Shown here: positions 45,701 through 54,700 of the stretch, piece by piece
Position numbering within the stretch: the stretch's first letter is position 1
How the letters are laid out: each line of letters begins with the position of its first letter
Program-made: the position numbers and the translations under genes
Notes under the pieces: generated by a model
Database searches by the model: none
Told to the model about the DNA's origin: nothing
The model's input: only the letters and a program-made list of their open reading frames with translations
NCBI GenBank assembly: GCA_030644725.1
Contig: CP130629.1
Location: forward strand, 4,541,501 to 4,605,500
Length of the DNA stretch: 64,000 nucleotides
Direction of reading: 5' to 3'
Origin: Candidatus Electrothrix communis
Lineage (GTDB): Bacteria > Desulfobacterota > Desulfobulbia > Desulfobulbales > Desulfobulbaceae

Positions 45701-47357
45701 TGTCTTAAAAGTAGAATCTGAAGACAGCTTTTTCGGTCTGGATGAGGAAGCAGATGACAAGGTTGAGGCTGCTGAAGGGGCTGATATAAGCGCCGCAGAA
45801 GACGAGTTCGCCTTATCGCTAGACGATGAAGGTGTCGGAGAAGAGAGTGAAGAGGACGAGTTTGCGTTATCACTTGCTGCTGAAAGTGATGATACCAACG
45901 AGTTATCCGAATTTTCATTTTCGAGCGATGATGGAGAGGCAAGCGCCGTTGTCTCAGAACCTGTTTCAGAAGTAGAGTCTGAGGAGAGCTTTTTCGGTCT
46001 GGATGAGGAAGCAGATGGCCAGGTTGAGGCTGCTGAAGGGGCTGATAGAAGCGCCGCAGAAGACGAGTTCGCCTTATCGCTAGACGATGAAGGTGTCGGA
46101 GAAGAGAGTGAAGAGGACGAGTTTGCGTTATCACTTGCTGATGAAAGTGATGATACCAACGAGTTATCCGAATTTTCATTTTCGAGCGATGATGGAGAGG
46201 CAAGCGCCGTTGTCTCAGAACCTGTTTCAGAAGTAGAGTCTGAGGAGAGCTTTTTCGGTCTGGATGAGGAAGCAGATGACAAGGTTGAGGCTGCTGAAGG
46301 GGCTGATAGAAGCGCCGCAGAAGACGAGTTCGCCTTATCCCTTGACGATGAAGACTCGGAAAAAGATGAGTTTGCCTTACCGATTGACGATGAAGACACC
46401 GAAGAAGATGAGTTCGCCTTATCACTAGACGATGAAGGCTCGGAAGAGCTTGTTCTGACAACTGATGACGAAGAAGATCAGGGGAGTGAGCTTGGCTTCG
46501 AAGATTCGGAAGAAGGTGCTGTTGATCTAAACCTTGATGAGGAGTTGCTGGAAACTGACGAACAGGAAACTCAGATAGCCTTAGGCCGTATCGCTGAAAT
46601 CGCTACGGCAGCAGGGGCGGCTACCGCAACAACCTCAGATGACGACAGTGAGTTTTTGCTCGACCAGAAACATGAGCAAGATAATGAGGTTGAAGAGCAA
46701 AGTAAAAGCGAGCTCTTGTTGACTGAAGATGCCGTTGAAGCGGATTCCGAGAAGATTTTGCGTGAAGGCACTGACTCCTTCCTGAAGGGTGACGAAGAAG
46801 AAGAGCTGTTCAGGGATGATGAAGATATAGACGGCTTACAAGCTGATGACATAGAAGATGTTACGCCTCTTTTCGATATTGCGCCTTTTGTTGCTGCCGC
46901 CGCTGCGGTTTCATCTGCACCCTCTGTTGATAATGTACGATCTGTCAATGAACTGGCAGGAGCTGCTAAGAGGAGCGGAGGAACTCCGCAGCAAATAGTG
47001 ATTCTCCATCTCCTGGAATCAGCAACCGCTCTTATCGGGCAAAAGGCTGAGCCGGACACCGATGACCAAGTTGTGGTCCAGGAGCTGGTAGCCGGGCTTG
47101 AACTTGCTGCTGAGGATCCATCTGAACTTACTGCCTTAGTCCACCATTACACAGCCTGGCAGCAAGATTTTTTCCGTTGGGTTATGGCTCGCAAGGAAGA
47201 GCAGCCCGTTCAGCATGCAGCTTCTTCACCACCTGTTATTTCCGATTGTATCAGCAATCAGGACGCAGTCCATCAGGTTCAGGAAGGCTTTTCTCAGCTT
47301 CGTGAGGCCATGAAGGAGGAATTCAACCACCTGAGAAAAGAACTGCAAAAAGGATAA
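39708..47357 (+). CDS. 2549-residue, extremely acidic repeat protein (possible MglA scaffold)
   Basis: Two related helical domains occupy about residues 35-150 (LKSIVLSLDWDITEDTLAEL) and 191-300 (MEATILGLEWDVTQEGLEKF). About 320-2390 is Asp/Glu/Ser-rich and almost without basic residues, with short hydrophobic motifs such as DSFFDF, FALSLDDE and ELSEFSFSSDD; 13 full copies plus a partial copy of an 87-residue unit make up its centre. The C-terminus (about 2408-2549) is helical (SVNELAGAAKRSGGTPQQ) and ends in a coiled coil. There is no signal peptide. Position after the roadblock-MglA pair suggests a cytoplasmic hub or effector. sdhC follows 9 bp later with its ribosome site inside this gene's end. 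The family is unknown to me. Confidence 0.85.
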   Translation: MPPAIDEFEDLTQFADESFDNDEVDLFEFTDDEESPLLRLKSIVLSLDWDITEDTLAELAEELSELRSLWDGDKVAQIYLQGMDNIGKYLQKEGAYAHPNAIKLLLTLFYNYEKIISSTDLSSEAVAAMLKADVRKFKVLQYQIGTIGAEGHAEAHVEEHVEAHVEAVPPPEEITQEDLLEGTSVLREEKDDPLTSMEATILGLEWDVTQEGLEKFHSEATELREYLTDNRDAQILVQGLQALGSYIREEKSNAHPDAFTILHAFYDALKLLIQDTNLTAEQRKRVLMEQIGSLNSLKSIIAQSAAERAADQSAGDEKTGSEAAEPAKTAKIPAPEQESEDEAELSTVSEDDAEFGSPVADDDEDLDLFSEDFDENSDFLAGGDGVDEFFLDGDDSLSDDGLVDEESIAGDFEFDEEESGLDFDGEAGLDDDLFADEAGTGGQDLSLDDDTVEEEAILPALTDADEDGGFNEELVADGIDEEKTAELDEKLDSFFDFDSPDETTEETTEPKEEVVVVEESDSPADEPSSVEVEEGDSELGGSDVELDSFFDFSDEVADDEAPKEEEKARVESWKDEILSSDLDGPDGEEEGLLEGEEDYDSFFDFDEDEDEILPDAQLAAVAEDTDDGALAASDDEIDISLDGLDDEQESEEFVVALSDADEEGGFNEDEMSSGIADEKAAELDEKLNFFFELDKEEQEESSEDQISGTVENDAVTTEAQAEPDSFDEEQDELSLELDGDSLELDGDNSELSFDDDEDFDGDYEGDIAGFSDIDDTEAVSVTTDQGKKSASDPEEEIEGLDAIFDLDDDAEGAPEFDKSSVGGPEEIPALDDEFVISLDDEEESTDELFDFSSDSGEEESGVSLDLGEDVDKEVVSVDVGSSAEGADDVGLEDEFTLSLDDDTSDDDFADFSFDGADEGESDTSSKPAEDAEALDSFFELKEERSGDTATAAQHDEAEEEVELDEEFDSFFDLEEDLGESLESEKPKDSSSLEEPVEEIELDDEFVLSLDDEGTEEDALSDFSFASDDAEEGAALSEPASEVESEESFFGLDEEADAQVEAAEGAEASDAEDEFALSLDDEGVGEESEEDEFALSLAAEGDDPDELSEFSFSSDDEDEEAVVSEPVSEVKSEDSFFGLDEEADGQVEAAEGADASDAEDEFALSLDDEGVGEESEEDEFALSLAAEGDDPDELSEFSFSSDDGEASAVVSESSEEVDSADSFFGLDEEADAKVEVAEGADTSDAEDEFALSLDDEGVGEESEEDEFALSLAAEGDDPDELSEFSFSSDDGEASAVVSESSEEVDSADSFFGLDEEADAKVEAAEGADRSAAEDEFALSLDDDEGVGEESEEDEFALSLAAEGDDPDELSEFSFSSDDEDEEAVVSEPVSEVESEDSFFGLDEEADGQVEAAEGADASDAEDEFALSLDDEGVGEESEEDEFALSLAAEGDDPDELFEFSFSSDDGEASAVVSESSEEVDSADSFFGLDEEADAKVEVAEGADRSDAEDEFALSLDDDEGVGEESEEDEFALSLAAEGDDPDELSEFSFSSDDEDEEAVVSEPVSEVESEDSFFGLDEEADGQIEAAVGADASDAEDEFALSLDDEGVGEESEEDEFALSLAAEGDDPDELSEFSFSSDDEDEEGVVSEPVSEVESEDSFFGLDEEADGQVEAAEGADRSDAEDEFALSLDDEGVGEESEEDEFALSLAAEGDDPDELSEFSFSSDDGEASAVVSEPVSEVESEESFFGLDEEADAKVEVAEGADTSDAEDEFALSLDDDEGVGEESEEDEFALSLAAEGDDPDELSEFSFSSDDGEASAVVSESSEEVDSADSFFGLDEEADAKFEAAEGADRSAAEDEFALSLDDEGVGEESEEDEFALSLAAEGDDPDELSEFSFSSDDGEASAVVSESSEEVDSADSFFGLDEEADAKVEVAEGADTSDAEDEFALSLDDEGVGEESEEDEFALSLAAEGDDTDELSEFSFASDDGEASAVASEPVLKVESEDSFFGLDEEADDKVEAAEGADISAAEDEFALSLDDEGVGEESEEDEFALSLAAESDDTNELSEFSFSSDDGEASAVVSEPVSEVESEESFFGLDEEADGQVEAAEGADRSAAEDEFALSLDDEGVGEESEEDEFALSLADESDDTNELSEFSFSSDDGEASAVVSEPVSEVESEESFFGLDEEADDKVEAAEGADRSAAEDEFALSLDDEDSEKDEFALPIDDEDTEEDEFALSLDDEGSEELVLTTDDEEDQGSELGFEDSEEGAVDLNLDEELLETDEQETQIALGRIAEIATAAGAATATTSDDDSEFLLDQKHEQDNEVEEQSKSELLLTEDAVEADSEKILREGTDSFLKGDEEEELFRDDEDIDGLQADDIEDVTPLFDIAPFVAAAAAVSSAPSVDNVRSVNELAGAAKRSGGTPQQIVILHLLESATALIGQKAEPDTDDQVVVQELVAGLELAAEDPSELTALVHHYTAWQQDFFRWVMARKEEQPVQHAASSPPVISDCISNQDAVHQVQEGFSQLREAMKEEFNHLRKELQKG
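42846..46400 (+). repeat. 261-bp tandem repeats of the acidic protein
   Basis: Thirteen full units of 261 or 264 bp (87 or 88 residues, starting SFFGLDEEAD) run from 42846 to 46247, with a partial fourteenth to about 46340 that grades into shorter DEFALSLDDE units. Only three units carry the extra Asp codon. Units are nearly identical in DNA, and two main variants of the unit end alternate (DEDEEAVVSEPVSEVESED versus DGEASAVVSESSEEVDSAD). This indicates recent, ongoing duplication and unequal recombination. Confidence 0.92.
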
Positions 47358-47366
47358 CTCAAGAAT

Positions 47367-47996
47367 ATGTTCGATTTCCTGCAAGGGACTCTCACGTCAC
47401 TCGGCAGAAAGTACACCATGGCCGTAAGCGGTTTTTTCCTTGGTGTCTTTCTGCTGACCCATGCAGCGGGTAATAGTTTTATCTTTCAAGGGAAAGCCGC
47501 TTTTAATGCCTATGCGGAGCAGCTGCATTCATTAGGCCTGCTGGTTCCTGTGGCAGAATTTTTTCTGCTCATCATCTTTCTGACCCATATTTTTATCGGT
47601 ATTGCTCTCTTCCTCAAAAACCAGGATGCAGCTGGCAGCCGGTACGCAGTGAAGACTTCCTCAGGCGGAGAAACTTGGGGCTCTCGTACCATGCCGTGGA
47701 CCGGATTGATTATCCTTGCCTTTCTTCTTCTTCATCTTTTCAATGTCCGCTTTGTTGATCAAACCCTTCCTATTGCGGATGTCGTAGGTCAGACCCTCGC
47801 GCATCCCCTTTATACGTTATTTTATCTTTGCGGCATAACAGCCGTGGTTTTGCATACCAGTCATGGATTTTGGTCGTTATTGCAAACTTGGGGTGTTCAT
47901 CATCCACGCTATAACGCCTTGATTCGAGGTGGGGCCTGCTTGTTGGCGGTGCTCATTTGTATGGTTTTTTTAGGGGTTGTTGTGGTTTTATGGTGA
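47367..47996 (+). CDS. sdhC: Succinate dehydrogenase/fumarate reductase cytochrome b subunit
   Basis: The 209-residue membrane anchor has about five hydrophobic helices and several histidines suited to two b hemes (FLLTHAAGN; IFLTHIFIG; LLHLFNV; VLHTSHGFW). This is the single-subunit diheme type of epsilon- and deltaproteobacteria, which passes electrons between the flavoprotein and menaquinone. ATG 47367 is preceded by AAAGGATAAC inside the 3' end of the acidic giant, so the two may be co-transcribed. sdhA follows after 181 bp. Confidence 0.93.
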   Translation: MFDFLQGTLTSLGRKYTMAVSGFFLGVFLLTHAAGNSFIFQGKAAFNAYAEQLHSLGLLVPVAEFFLLIIFLTHIFIGIALFLKNQDAAGSRYAVKTSSGGETWGSRTMPWTGLIILAFLLLHLFNVRFVDQTLPIADVVGQTLAHPLYTLFYLCGITAVVLHTSHGFWSLLQTWGVHHPRYNALIRGGACLLAVLICMVFLGVVVVLW

Positions 47997-48177
47997 GGGA
48001 AGTGTGCCCCTCTTTTTTGAGTAACAACGCCAAAGCTTAAGCCTATCGTTTCGCCCAACCTTAAATCGTTATCCCTCTTATCGAATGAACTCAGCATGCA
48101 GCATGAGTTATATTTTGAAAAGATAAGAAGCCTCGTTTCCGTTAAGCGTTTTTAACATATAGCAATACAGCACTTCC

Positions 48178-50106
48178 ATGCATCTCAATCCCAATATCCC
48201 TCCTGGTCCCCTATGCGAAAAATGGGACAACTGCCGTTTTAGCAATAAGCTGGTGAGTCCTGCCAACCGGCGCAAATACGAAGTCATTGTGGTTGGTACC
48301 GGCTTGGCAGGGGCCTCAGCAGCCGCCTCTTTGGCTGAACTGGGCTATAATGTCAAATCTTTCTGCATTCAGGACAGCCCTCGTCGTGCCCACTCCATCG
48401 CAGCACAGGGGGGCATCAACGCAGCCAAGAATTATCAGAATGACAGTGACTCTGTTTTTCGCCTTTTTTACGATACCATCAAGGGTGGCGACTTTCGTTC
48501 CCGCGAAGCCAATGTGTATCGTCTCGCCCAGATTTCCAACGCCATCATCGATCACTGTGCAGCCCAAGGCGTGCCCTTTGCCCGTGAATACGGCGGCTCC
48601 CTGGCTAATCGTTCCTTTGGCGGAGCCCAGGTTTCCCGGACTTTTTACGCCCGTGGCCAGACCGGTCAGCAGCTGCTGCTTGGAGCCTACTCCTCTCTGA
48701 TGCGTCAGGTTGCAGCTGGTAAGGTTACCATCTATTCACGTCGGGAGATGATGGACGTGGTCGTGATCGACGGGCAGGCACGGGGTATCATTGTCCGCAA
48801 CCTGCTCACCGGCGAGTTGGAGAGATACTCGGCCAATGCGGTTGTCTTGGCCACGGGTGGTTACGGCAATGCCTTTTACCTGTCCACCAATGCGATGGCC
48901 AGTAATGTTACTGCGGCTTGGCGGGCGCATAAACGGGGAGCTGGGTTTGCTAACCCCTGCTTTGTCCAGATTCATCCGACCTGTATCCCCGTACATGGCG
49001 ATTATCAATCCAAGCTGACCCTGATGAGCGAGAGTCTGCGCAATGATGGCCGGGTCTGGGTGCCGAAGAACAGGGACGATCGTCGTAGCCCTGCTGATAT
49101 CCCGGAGGCGGAACGTGATTATTACCTGGAACGCAAGTATCCTGGCTTTGGTAATTTGGTGCCCAGGGATGTGGCCTCGCGTAATGCCAAGGAGGTCTGT
49201 GATCAAGGGCAGGGCGTGGGTGAGACCGGACAGGCAGTATATTTGGATTTTGCCGAGGCCATTGAGCGAAACGGCGCGGAAACCATTCTGAAGAAGTACG
49301 GCAACCTCTTTCAGATGTATGAGCGCATCACTGCTGCTGATCCGGCTAAAGAACCCATGATGATCTACCCGGCAGTCCATTATACCATGGGCGGTCTGTG
49401 GGTGGACTACCAGCTCCAGTCTTCGCTGGATGGACTGTTTGTCATTGGCGAGGCCAACTTCTCCGACCACGGGGCCAATCGGCTCGGGGCCAGTGCCCTC
49501 ATGCAGGGATTGGCAGACGGATATTTCATCCTGCCCGTTACCCTAGGGAATTATCTCGCAAAAGTTGGCGCGGATCGCCCGGCGGTAGAGTCTTCGGATT
49601 TTGCTACGACAGAGGAAGAGGTCACGGCGCGGGTCGCTCGGCTCCTGCGTAATCGGGACTGGAAAAAATCTGGTACCCAGCCGGTGGATTATTATCACCG
49701 GAAGCTTGGTGTTCTGCTCTGGGATCACTGCGGCATGGCCCGTAATGAGGACGGGTTAACCAAGGCGCTTGCCGAGATCCCGGCTATTCGAGAAGAGTTC
49801 TACGCCAATGTGTACGTGCCCGGAACCGGACAGGAGCTGAACCAGTCGCTGGAACGGGCTGGTCGGGTGGCGGACTTTCTCGAATTCGCTGAAGTCATGG
49901 TTCTGGATGCCCTGGAACGGAAGGAGTCCTGCGGCTGTCATCTGCGGGAGGAAAGCCAGACTGAGGAACATGAGGCCAAGCGGGATGATGCAAATTACTC
50001 GCATGTGACGGTTTGGGAGCATAGAGGAGTTGGACAGCCTCCTCTCCTGCATCAGGAATCGCTTCAGTTCGAGGCTGTTACGCCTTCGCAGCGGAGTTAT
50101 AAATAG
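48178..50106 (+). CDS. sdhA: Succinate dehydrogenase/fumarate reductase flavoprotein subunit
   Basis: The 642-residue subunit carries covalent FAD and oxidises succinate or reduces fumarate. The dinucleotide fold is [19 protein letters not shown]; the flavinylated His lies in [12 protein letters not shown]; substrate residues are in [11 protein letters not shown] and MGGLWVDYQ, and the [18 protein letters not shown] motif is intact. The first 30 residues ([16 protein letters not shown]) match the delta/epsilon type. sdhB is not next but 6.6 kb downstream, past an inserted cassette. Confidence 0.97.
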   Translation: MHLNPNIPPGPLCEKWDNCRFSNKLVSPANRRKYEVIVVGTGLAGASAAASLAELGYNVKSFCIQDSPRRAHSIAAQGGINAAKNYQNDSDSVFRLFYDTIKGGDFRSREANVYRLAQISNAIIDHCAAQGVPFAREYGGSLANRSFGGAQVSRTFYARGQTGQQLLLGAYSSLMRQVAAGKVTIYSRREMMDVVVIDGQARGIIVRNLLTGELERYSANAVVLATGGYGNAFYLSTNAMASNVTAAWRAHKRGAGFANPCFVQIHPTCIPVHGDYQSKLTLMSESLRNDGRVWVPKNRDDRRSPADIPEAERDYYLERKYPGFGNLVPRDVASRNAKEVCDQGQGVGETGQAVYLDFAEAIERNGAETILKKYGNLFQMYERITAADPAKEPMMIYPAVHYTMGGLWVDYQLQSSLDGLFVIGEANFSDHGANRLGASALMQGLADGYFILPVTLGNYLAKVGADRPAVESSDFATTEEEVTARVARLLRNRDWKKSGTQPVDYYHRKLGVLLWDHCGMARNEDGLTKALAEIPAIREEFYANVYVPGTGQELNQSLERAGRVADFLEFAEVMVLDALERKESCGCHLREESQTEEHEAKRDDANYSHVTVWEHRGVGQPPLLHQESLQFEAVTPSQRSYK

Positions 50107-50116
50107 AGGCTTCAGA

Positions 50117-50533
50117 ATGACCTTGTCGTATAATCAATCCTATCTCGCTTACAGGATTGCCAAGGTGCTGGATCAGGACGAAAAGTATAATCTGCATATT
50201 GAAATGACATTGGATATCAGCGGGACTGATTATATTCCTGATATTGCTTTGTATAAGAAGGGGAAGATTGATTTTCTTCATGATAAAGTAAAAACGGACA
50301 AGCCACCGCTTCTGTTGGTCGAGATATTGTCTCCTAAACAGGCTGTCCATGAAATCACTGAAAAGTTCGAGGTGTATTTACAGGCCGGAGTGCAATCCTG
50401 CTGGCTTGTGATTCCGCCGACCAAGACCATTGTTCTGTTTCAGGATATTCAGCAACCCCTTTCCTGTTCAGGCGGGCGGTTTACTGATCCGGTTATTGAA
50501 CTTGAGGTTGCGGTTGAGGATATTTTTTCTTGA
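50117..50533 (+). CDS. Uma2-family (PD-(D/E)XK-like) protein
   Basis: The 138-residue protein matches the DUF820/Uma2 nuclease-fold family: the YIPDIALYKKG strand (PD), the PPLLLVEILSP strand (E), then EKFEVYLQAGVQSCWLVIP with the typical W. It is shorter than many members, which have a longer N-terminus. I chose ATG 50117, 10 bp after the sdhA stop; an upstream frame to 50030 overlaps sdhA. It is the first gene of the cassette between sdhA and sdhB. The family is abundant in cyanobacteria and large-genome anaerobes; activity and role are not established. Confidence 0.8.
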   Translation: MTLSYNQSYLAYRIAKVLDQDEKYNLHIEMTLDISGTDYIPDIALYKKGKIDFLHDKVKTDKPPLLLVEILSPKQAVHEITEKFEVYLQAGVQSCWLVIPPTKTIVLFQDIQQPLSCSGGRFTDPVIELEVAVEDIFS

Positions 50534-50590
50534 TTGATTATAGCTGATCATGCCTGTTTAGCAGAATTATAAGTATAATCGGAGAAAAAT

Positions 50591-51094
50591 ATGAAACTGA
50601 GACAAGTAATAACCGTTGTTCTGACTGTTCTTCTGTTGGCAGCAACATCAACACAGGCAGAGGTGAAGGGTGTTTCTTTTCTGCATAGGACAAAGGCAAA
50701 GAGTGTGGTGAAGCTGGATTGCGATGAAGAGCGCACAGGCACGGCCCCACCCGCCTATACTTGCTATAACAAAAACGGCAAGGAACAGCCGATTACGCCC
50801 GGCCCTGAATGGCAGCTGGTCAAGTTGAGTCCGGCTTGTTTACTCAATACTGTGACCGATACAGTTGATACTTCCTGCGCCGGGGTTGCCGAATTGGGAA
50901 AGCAACCCCGGCTATATATCTGTCAGAAGGACAAGGAAGTCTTCCAAGTTTCAAAACAATGGAAACCGCTCCCTGTTGATGACGCTCGTTGCGGTTCCCG
51001 AAAGACAGACGTGGTTGAGCTGATTCGCGGAGACAGTTCAGCGACCCGCCCTTCCCAAATTGAATGGAGCACAGGCCATGCCGGACAGGAATAA
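50591..51094 (+). CDS. Secreted cysteine-containing protein of unknown function
   Basis: The 167-residue product has a signal peptide (VITVVLTVLLLAATSTQA). Its mature part has six Cys (CDEERTG, YTCYN, PACLL, TSCAG, YICQK, ARCGS) and no known domain. Start: ATG after CGGAGAAAAAT. Its end overlaps the start of the next gene by 17 bp, so the two are co-translated. A periplasmic partner of the membrane and CHAT proteins is an inference from this overlap. Confidence 0.6.
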   Translation: MKLRQVITVVLTVLLLAATSTQAEVKGVSFLHRTKAKSVVKLDCDEERTGTAPPAYTCYNKNGKEQPITPGPEWQLVKLSPACLLNTVTDTVDTSCAGVAELGKQPRLYICQKDKEVFQVSKQWKPLPVDDARCGSRKTDVVELIRGDSSATRPSQIEWSTGHAGQE

Positions 51095-51740
51095 TCCTTT
51101 TTCCTGGACCGGTCTGCTTGACATCAGTGCAATCACAGGGATAATCGCAGCCCTGCTCTACACCGCAGGCTGGTCGTATGCCTACCATTATTTTGCTCAT
51201 TTTCAGATCGGCCTGCTCGGGATTACCATTCAGCGGGAATATTTTTTTATGTACGGCTTCCAGGTCTTCAAGGCTCATCCGTTCTGGGTGTTGCTCTGTC
51301 TGGGCAGCTGTGCAGGCCTGTATTTTTTGATCCGCTTTCTTTGGCAGCTGGTGCAAAACAGGACTGCGGATCAAGGAGTAAGATGGTTTGCTCGGTTACG
51401 GGTTCTAGGACTCTTTGGCGGGCCGTTTTGCCTTCTTTTGCTGTTTATCTGCTGTTCCTGGCTCGGTGCGGGCACAGGCAAGGCTACCTTTGAGCGGGAA
51501 AAGGCTGGTGGTTTCTCTCATTATCCCCGAATTAAGATCTGGAAAGAGGGTAAACCGGATGCCAAGGCTAAGGCATGGGCTGAGGGCTGTTACCAGCTCC
51601 TGCTGCGGGATAAGGATAATCTGTATATCTTTTTGGCAGCGGGAAATACCGACTGGATGTCTACGGATATTGTTCCAACCAGAAAGGTGGATACGGTGCG
51701 GGTGATGCCTTTTGGTGGGAATCTTACAGGGTGTCGTTAA
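51078..51740 (+). CDS. Membrane protein upstream of the TPR-CHAT gene
   Basis: The roughly 220-residue product has three to four hydrophobic segments (ISAITGIIAALLYTAGWSYAY; FWVLLCLGSCAGLYFLIRFL; GLFGGPFCLLLLFICCSWLG) and a soluble C-terminal half with a strand-rich region (YQLLLRDKDNLYIFLAAGNTDWM). I chose ATG 51078; an in-frame TTG 51060 is possible. It overlaps its predecessor by 17 bp and ends about 50 bp before the CHAT gene. No family recognised. Confidence 0.65.
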   Translation: MPDRNNPFSWTGLLDISAITGIIAALLYTAGWSYAYHYFAHFQIGLLGITIQREYFFMYGFQVFKAHPFWVLLCLGSCAGLYFLIRFLWQLVQNRTADQGVRWFARLRVLGLFGGPFCLLLLFICCSWLGAGTGKATFEREKAGGFSHYPRIKIWKEGKPDAKAKAWAEGCYQLLLRDKDNLYIFLAAGNTDWMSTDIVPTRKVDTVRVMPFGGNLTGCR

Positions 51741-51790
51741 CGGGCTTTGTGTTTTTTTGGTATGGGAATAGGTCGTTCGGAGAGAAGAAA

Positions 51791-54700
51791 ATGATACGGA
51801 TTGCAAGGGTTGTGCTGATTGGTGTGCTGATGATTGGCGGGGTGGTGCGGCTTGGGTGGAGCGAGGAAAACGCAGCACAGCATTGGGAAAAGCTGAATGA
51901 AAAGGTTGTTGGCGCATATCAACAAGGTAAATACCAAGATGGTATTGCCTTTGCTGAACAGTCTTATAAGTATGCGCTTGAGCACTTTGGAGCAGAGCAC
52001 CCCAAGACCCTGACTGCTATGAACAACTTGTCAGGATTATATAACACCCAAGGTCTTTATAGCCAAGCCGAAGAACTTTTAAAAGAGGTTGTACGGCTTC
52101 GCGAGAAGGTTTTAGGAGCGGAAGATACTTCAACGATGAATGCCAGTAACAGATTGGCATTGTTTTATGAATCCCAGAAACGATACGAAAAAGCCGAATC
52201 GCTTTTTAAAAAGATATATGAGCTGCAAAAGAGAGTTCTTGGAGCAGAACATCAGGACGCTATAGTTTCGTTAGCCCATTTAGCTAAATTGTACCATTTG
52301 CAAGGACGAAACCGTGAAGCGGCATCGCTTATTGATGAAGCGCTCCAGACAGCAGAACGACACTGGAATGAACTTAATAAAAAAACTGCTACTGCCCTTA
52401 AAAAGGGAGATTACGAGCAAGGCATCAATCTTGCGAAACAGGCTTATGAATACGCGACCAAAGCACTCGGCAAGACACATCAAAACACCATTATCTCCGT
52501 CAATAACTTGGCTCGATTGCACGTTGCTCAAGGGCAAACTAACGAAGCAGAGTTGCTTTACAAAAAAGCAATTCAGCTCAGTGAAAAGATATTAGGACAT
52601 GAACATCCGGTTACCTTGGCATCAATTAATAGCTTAGGTATGGTATACGTCTCAATGGGCCGGTACTCCGACGCGGAGTCCTACCTACAGGAGGCTCTAC
52701 GATTACGAAAAAAAGTTCTTGGGTCGGAGCATGAGCATACTTTGACTTCTATTAATAACTTGGCTGGGTTCTATAAGTCTCAAGGCAATTACAGCGAAGC
52801 GGAACCGCTCTTGAAAGATGCTCTCCAGCTCAGGAAAAAAGTTCTAGGAAATGAACATCCGGCAACGCTGGTTTCTATGAACAACTTGGCTGGATTATAT
52901 GAGTCACAAGGACATTATCAAGACGCGGGACCGCTTTATAAGGACGTTCTTAGGTTAAGAAAACAGGTACTGGGAAAGGAACATCCAGATACGCTGGTTT
53001 CTATGAGCAACTTGGCCGGATTATATGAATCTCAAGGACGTTACCAAGATGCAGAGCCAATCTATAAAGAAGGACTTCATATCAGTGCAAAGGTATTAGG
53101 AGATGAACATCCTGATACACTGGCTTATGGGAACAACTTGGCTTTCTTGTATCAGGCCCAAGGACGTTATCTGGAAGCGGAGCCAACCTATAAGGAAGTA
53201 TTCCGGCTAAGAAGAAAAGTGCTGGGAGATGAGCACCCTGATACGCTGATTTCTATGAATAACTTAGCTGTATTGTATGAATCCCAAGGGCGTTACAACG
53301 ACGCGGAGTTGAACTTTAAAGAGGTACTGCGGCTCAGAGAAAAAGTTTTGGGAAAAGCACATCCTCAAACAATTACTTCTATCCACAATCTTGCTGCACT
53401 GTATAAGGTGCAAGGACATTACGGTAAAGCGGAGCCAATCTTTAAGGAGGCATTTCAGCTCAGTAACAGGGTATTGGGAGAAGAGCATCCACAAACAATG
53501 ACTTCTATCAACATGTTGGCAGGGTTATATAAAGCGCAACACCGTTATAAGGAAGCAGAGCCTCTATATAAGAAGGCTTTTGAACTTAGAAGGAAAATAT
53601 TGGGACCAGAAAATCCAGCTACCTTGAGTTCCATGAATAGCTTGGCATTGTTATATGATGTTCAAGGGCGTTACGAAAAAGCGGGGCCACTTTTGAAAGA
53701 TGCTCTCAGGCTCACTGAAAAGATATTGAGACCTGAAAATCCAAAGATTTTTGTTTCCATGAATAATTTAGCTGCGTTGTATCTTGACCAAGGCCGCTAC
53801 AACGAAGCGGAGTCACTCTTAGAAGATGTTTTTAGGCTTAGCAATAAGACGTTAGGACGAGAAAATCCAGATACGATATATTATAGCAACAATCTTGCTG
53901 GAGTATACGAGTCTCAAGGTAATTATAGTAAAGCGGAACCACTTCTGGAAGATGCTCTCAGGCTTAGTAAAAAGGTAATGGATAAGAATCACCCTTTTAC
54001 GCTCGTCGTTCAAAGTAATTATATTATGTTACTGGTCAAAACAGACCGCCCTGTCGTTGCTCTGAGACAGCTGCAAAAGCAGGAAGAACTGTTGCTATCG
54101 CGTTCTTTCCAAGAACTCTACACCAGTTCCAGTGAAAAGGTGCGGCGGCTGTATCTACAATCAACAAGTAAATTTCAGAAAATTGTTTTTTCGTTAGCCA
54201 ACCACCAGTCAGAAAAAGAATATCAACAATACGCCGCTGAAGTCATGCTTCGCTGGAAGCAGGTTTATGCTGATGAAAGCCGCGTTCAGCACCAGTTGCT
54301 TACGCTCAATAATGATGAAGAATCAAAAAAGATCAACGAACAGATCAGCGCATCTCAGAAAAAACTGAGCCAAGCCTTGCGGCAGCAAGAGGAAAAGCCA
54401 GACATCCCGAAGCTGATCGAGAAAGCAAATCAAGATGAAACGGCATTGTTGGCCTTGGCGCGGCATTTGCGGACCGGCCTTGAGGTGAAAGATGTGAAGC
54501 TTGATAAGGTGCTGTCCGCCTTGCCGCAAGACGGCGGCCTGGTTGAATACCGGCTGTTCTCTTCCGTTGATTTCAAAACCGGTGATTTAGGAGAACATCA
54601 TCTTGCCGCATTGCTTTTGTTTGGTGATCCTGATGCGCAAAAACGGTTTATCTTCCTTGATCTTGGTCCGCTCGCAGAAATCGTCAAATTAATGGATGAT

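Noticed and set aside
42563-46399. A 1278-codon open frame on the minus strand opposite the acidic repeats
   Set aside because: It is Ser-rich shadow coding produced by the GA-rich repeat of the real gene; no start site or separate composition supports it.
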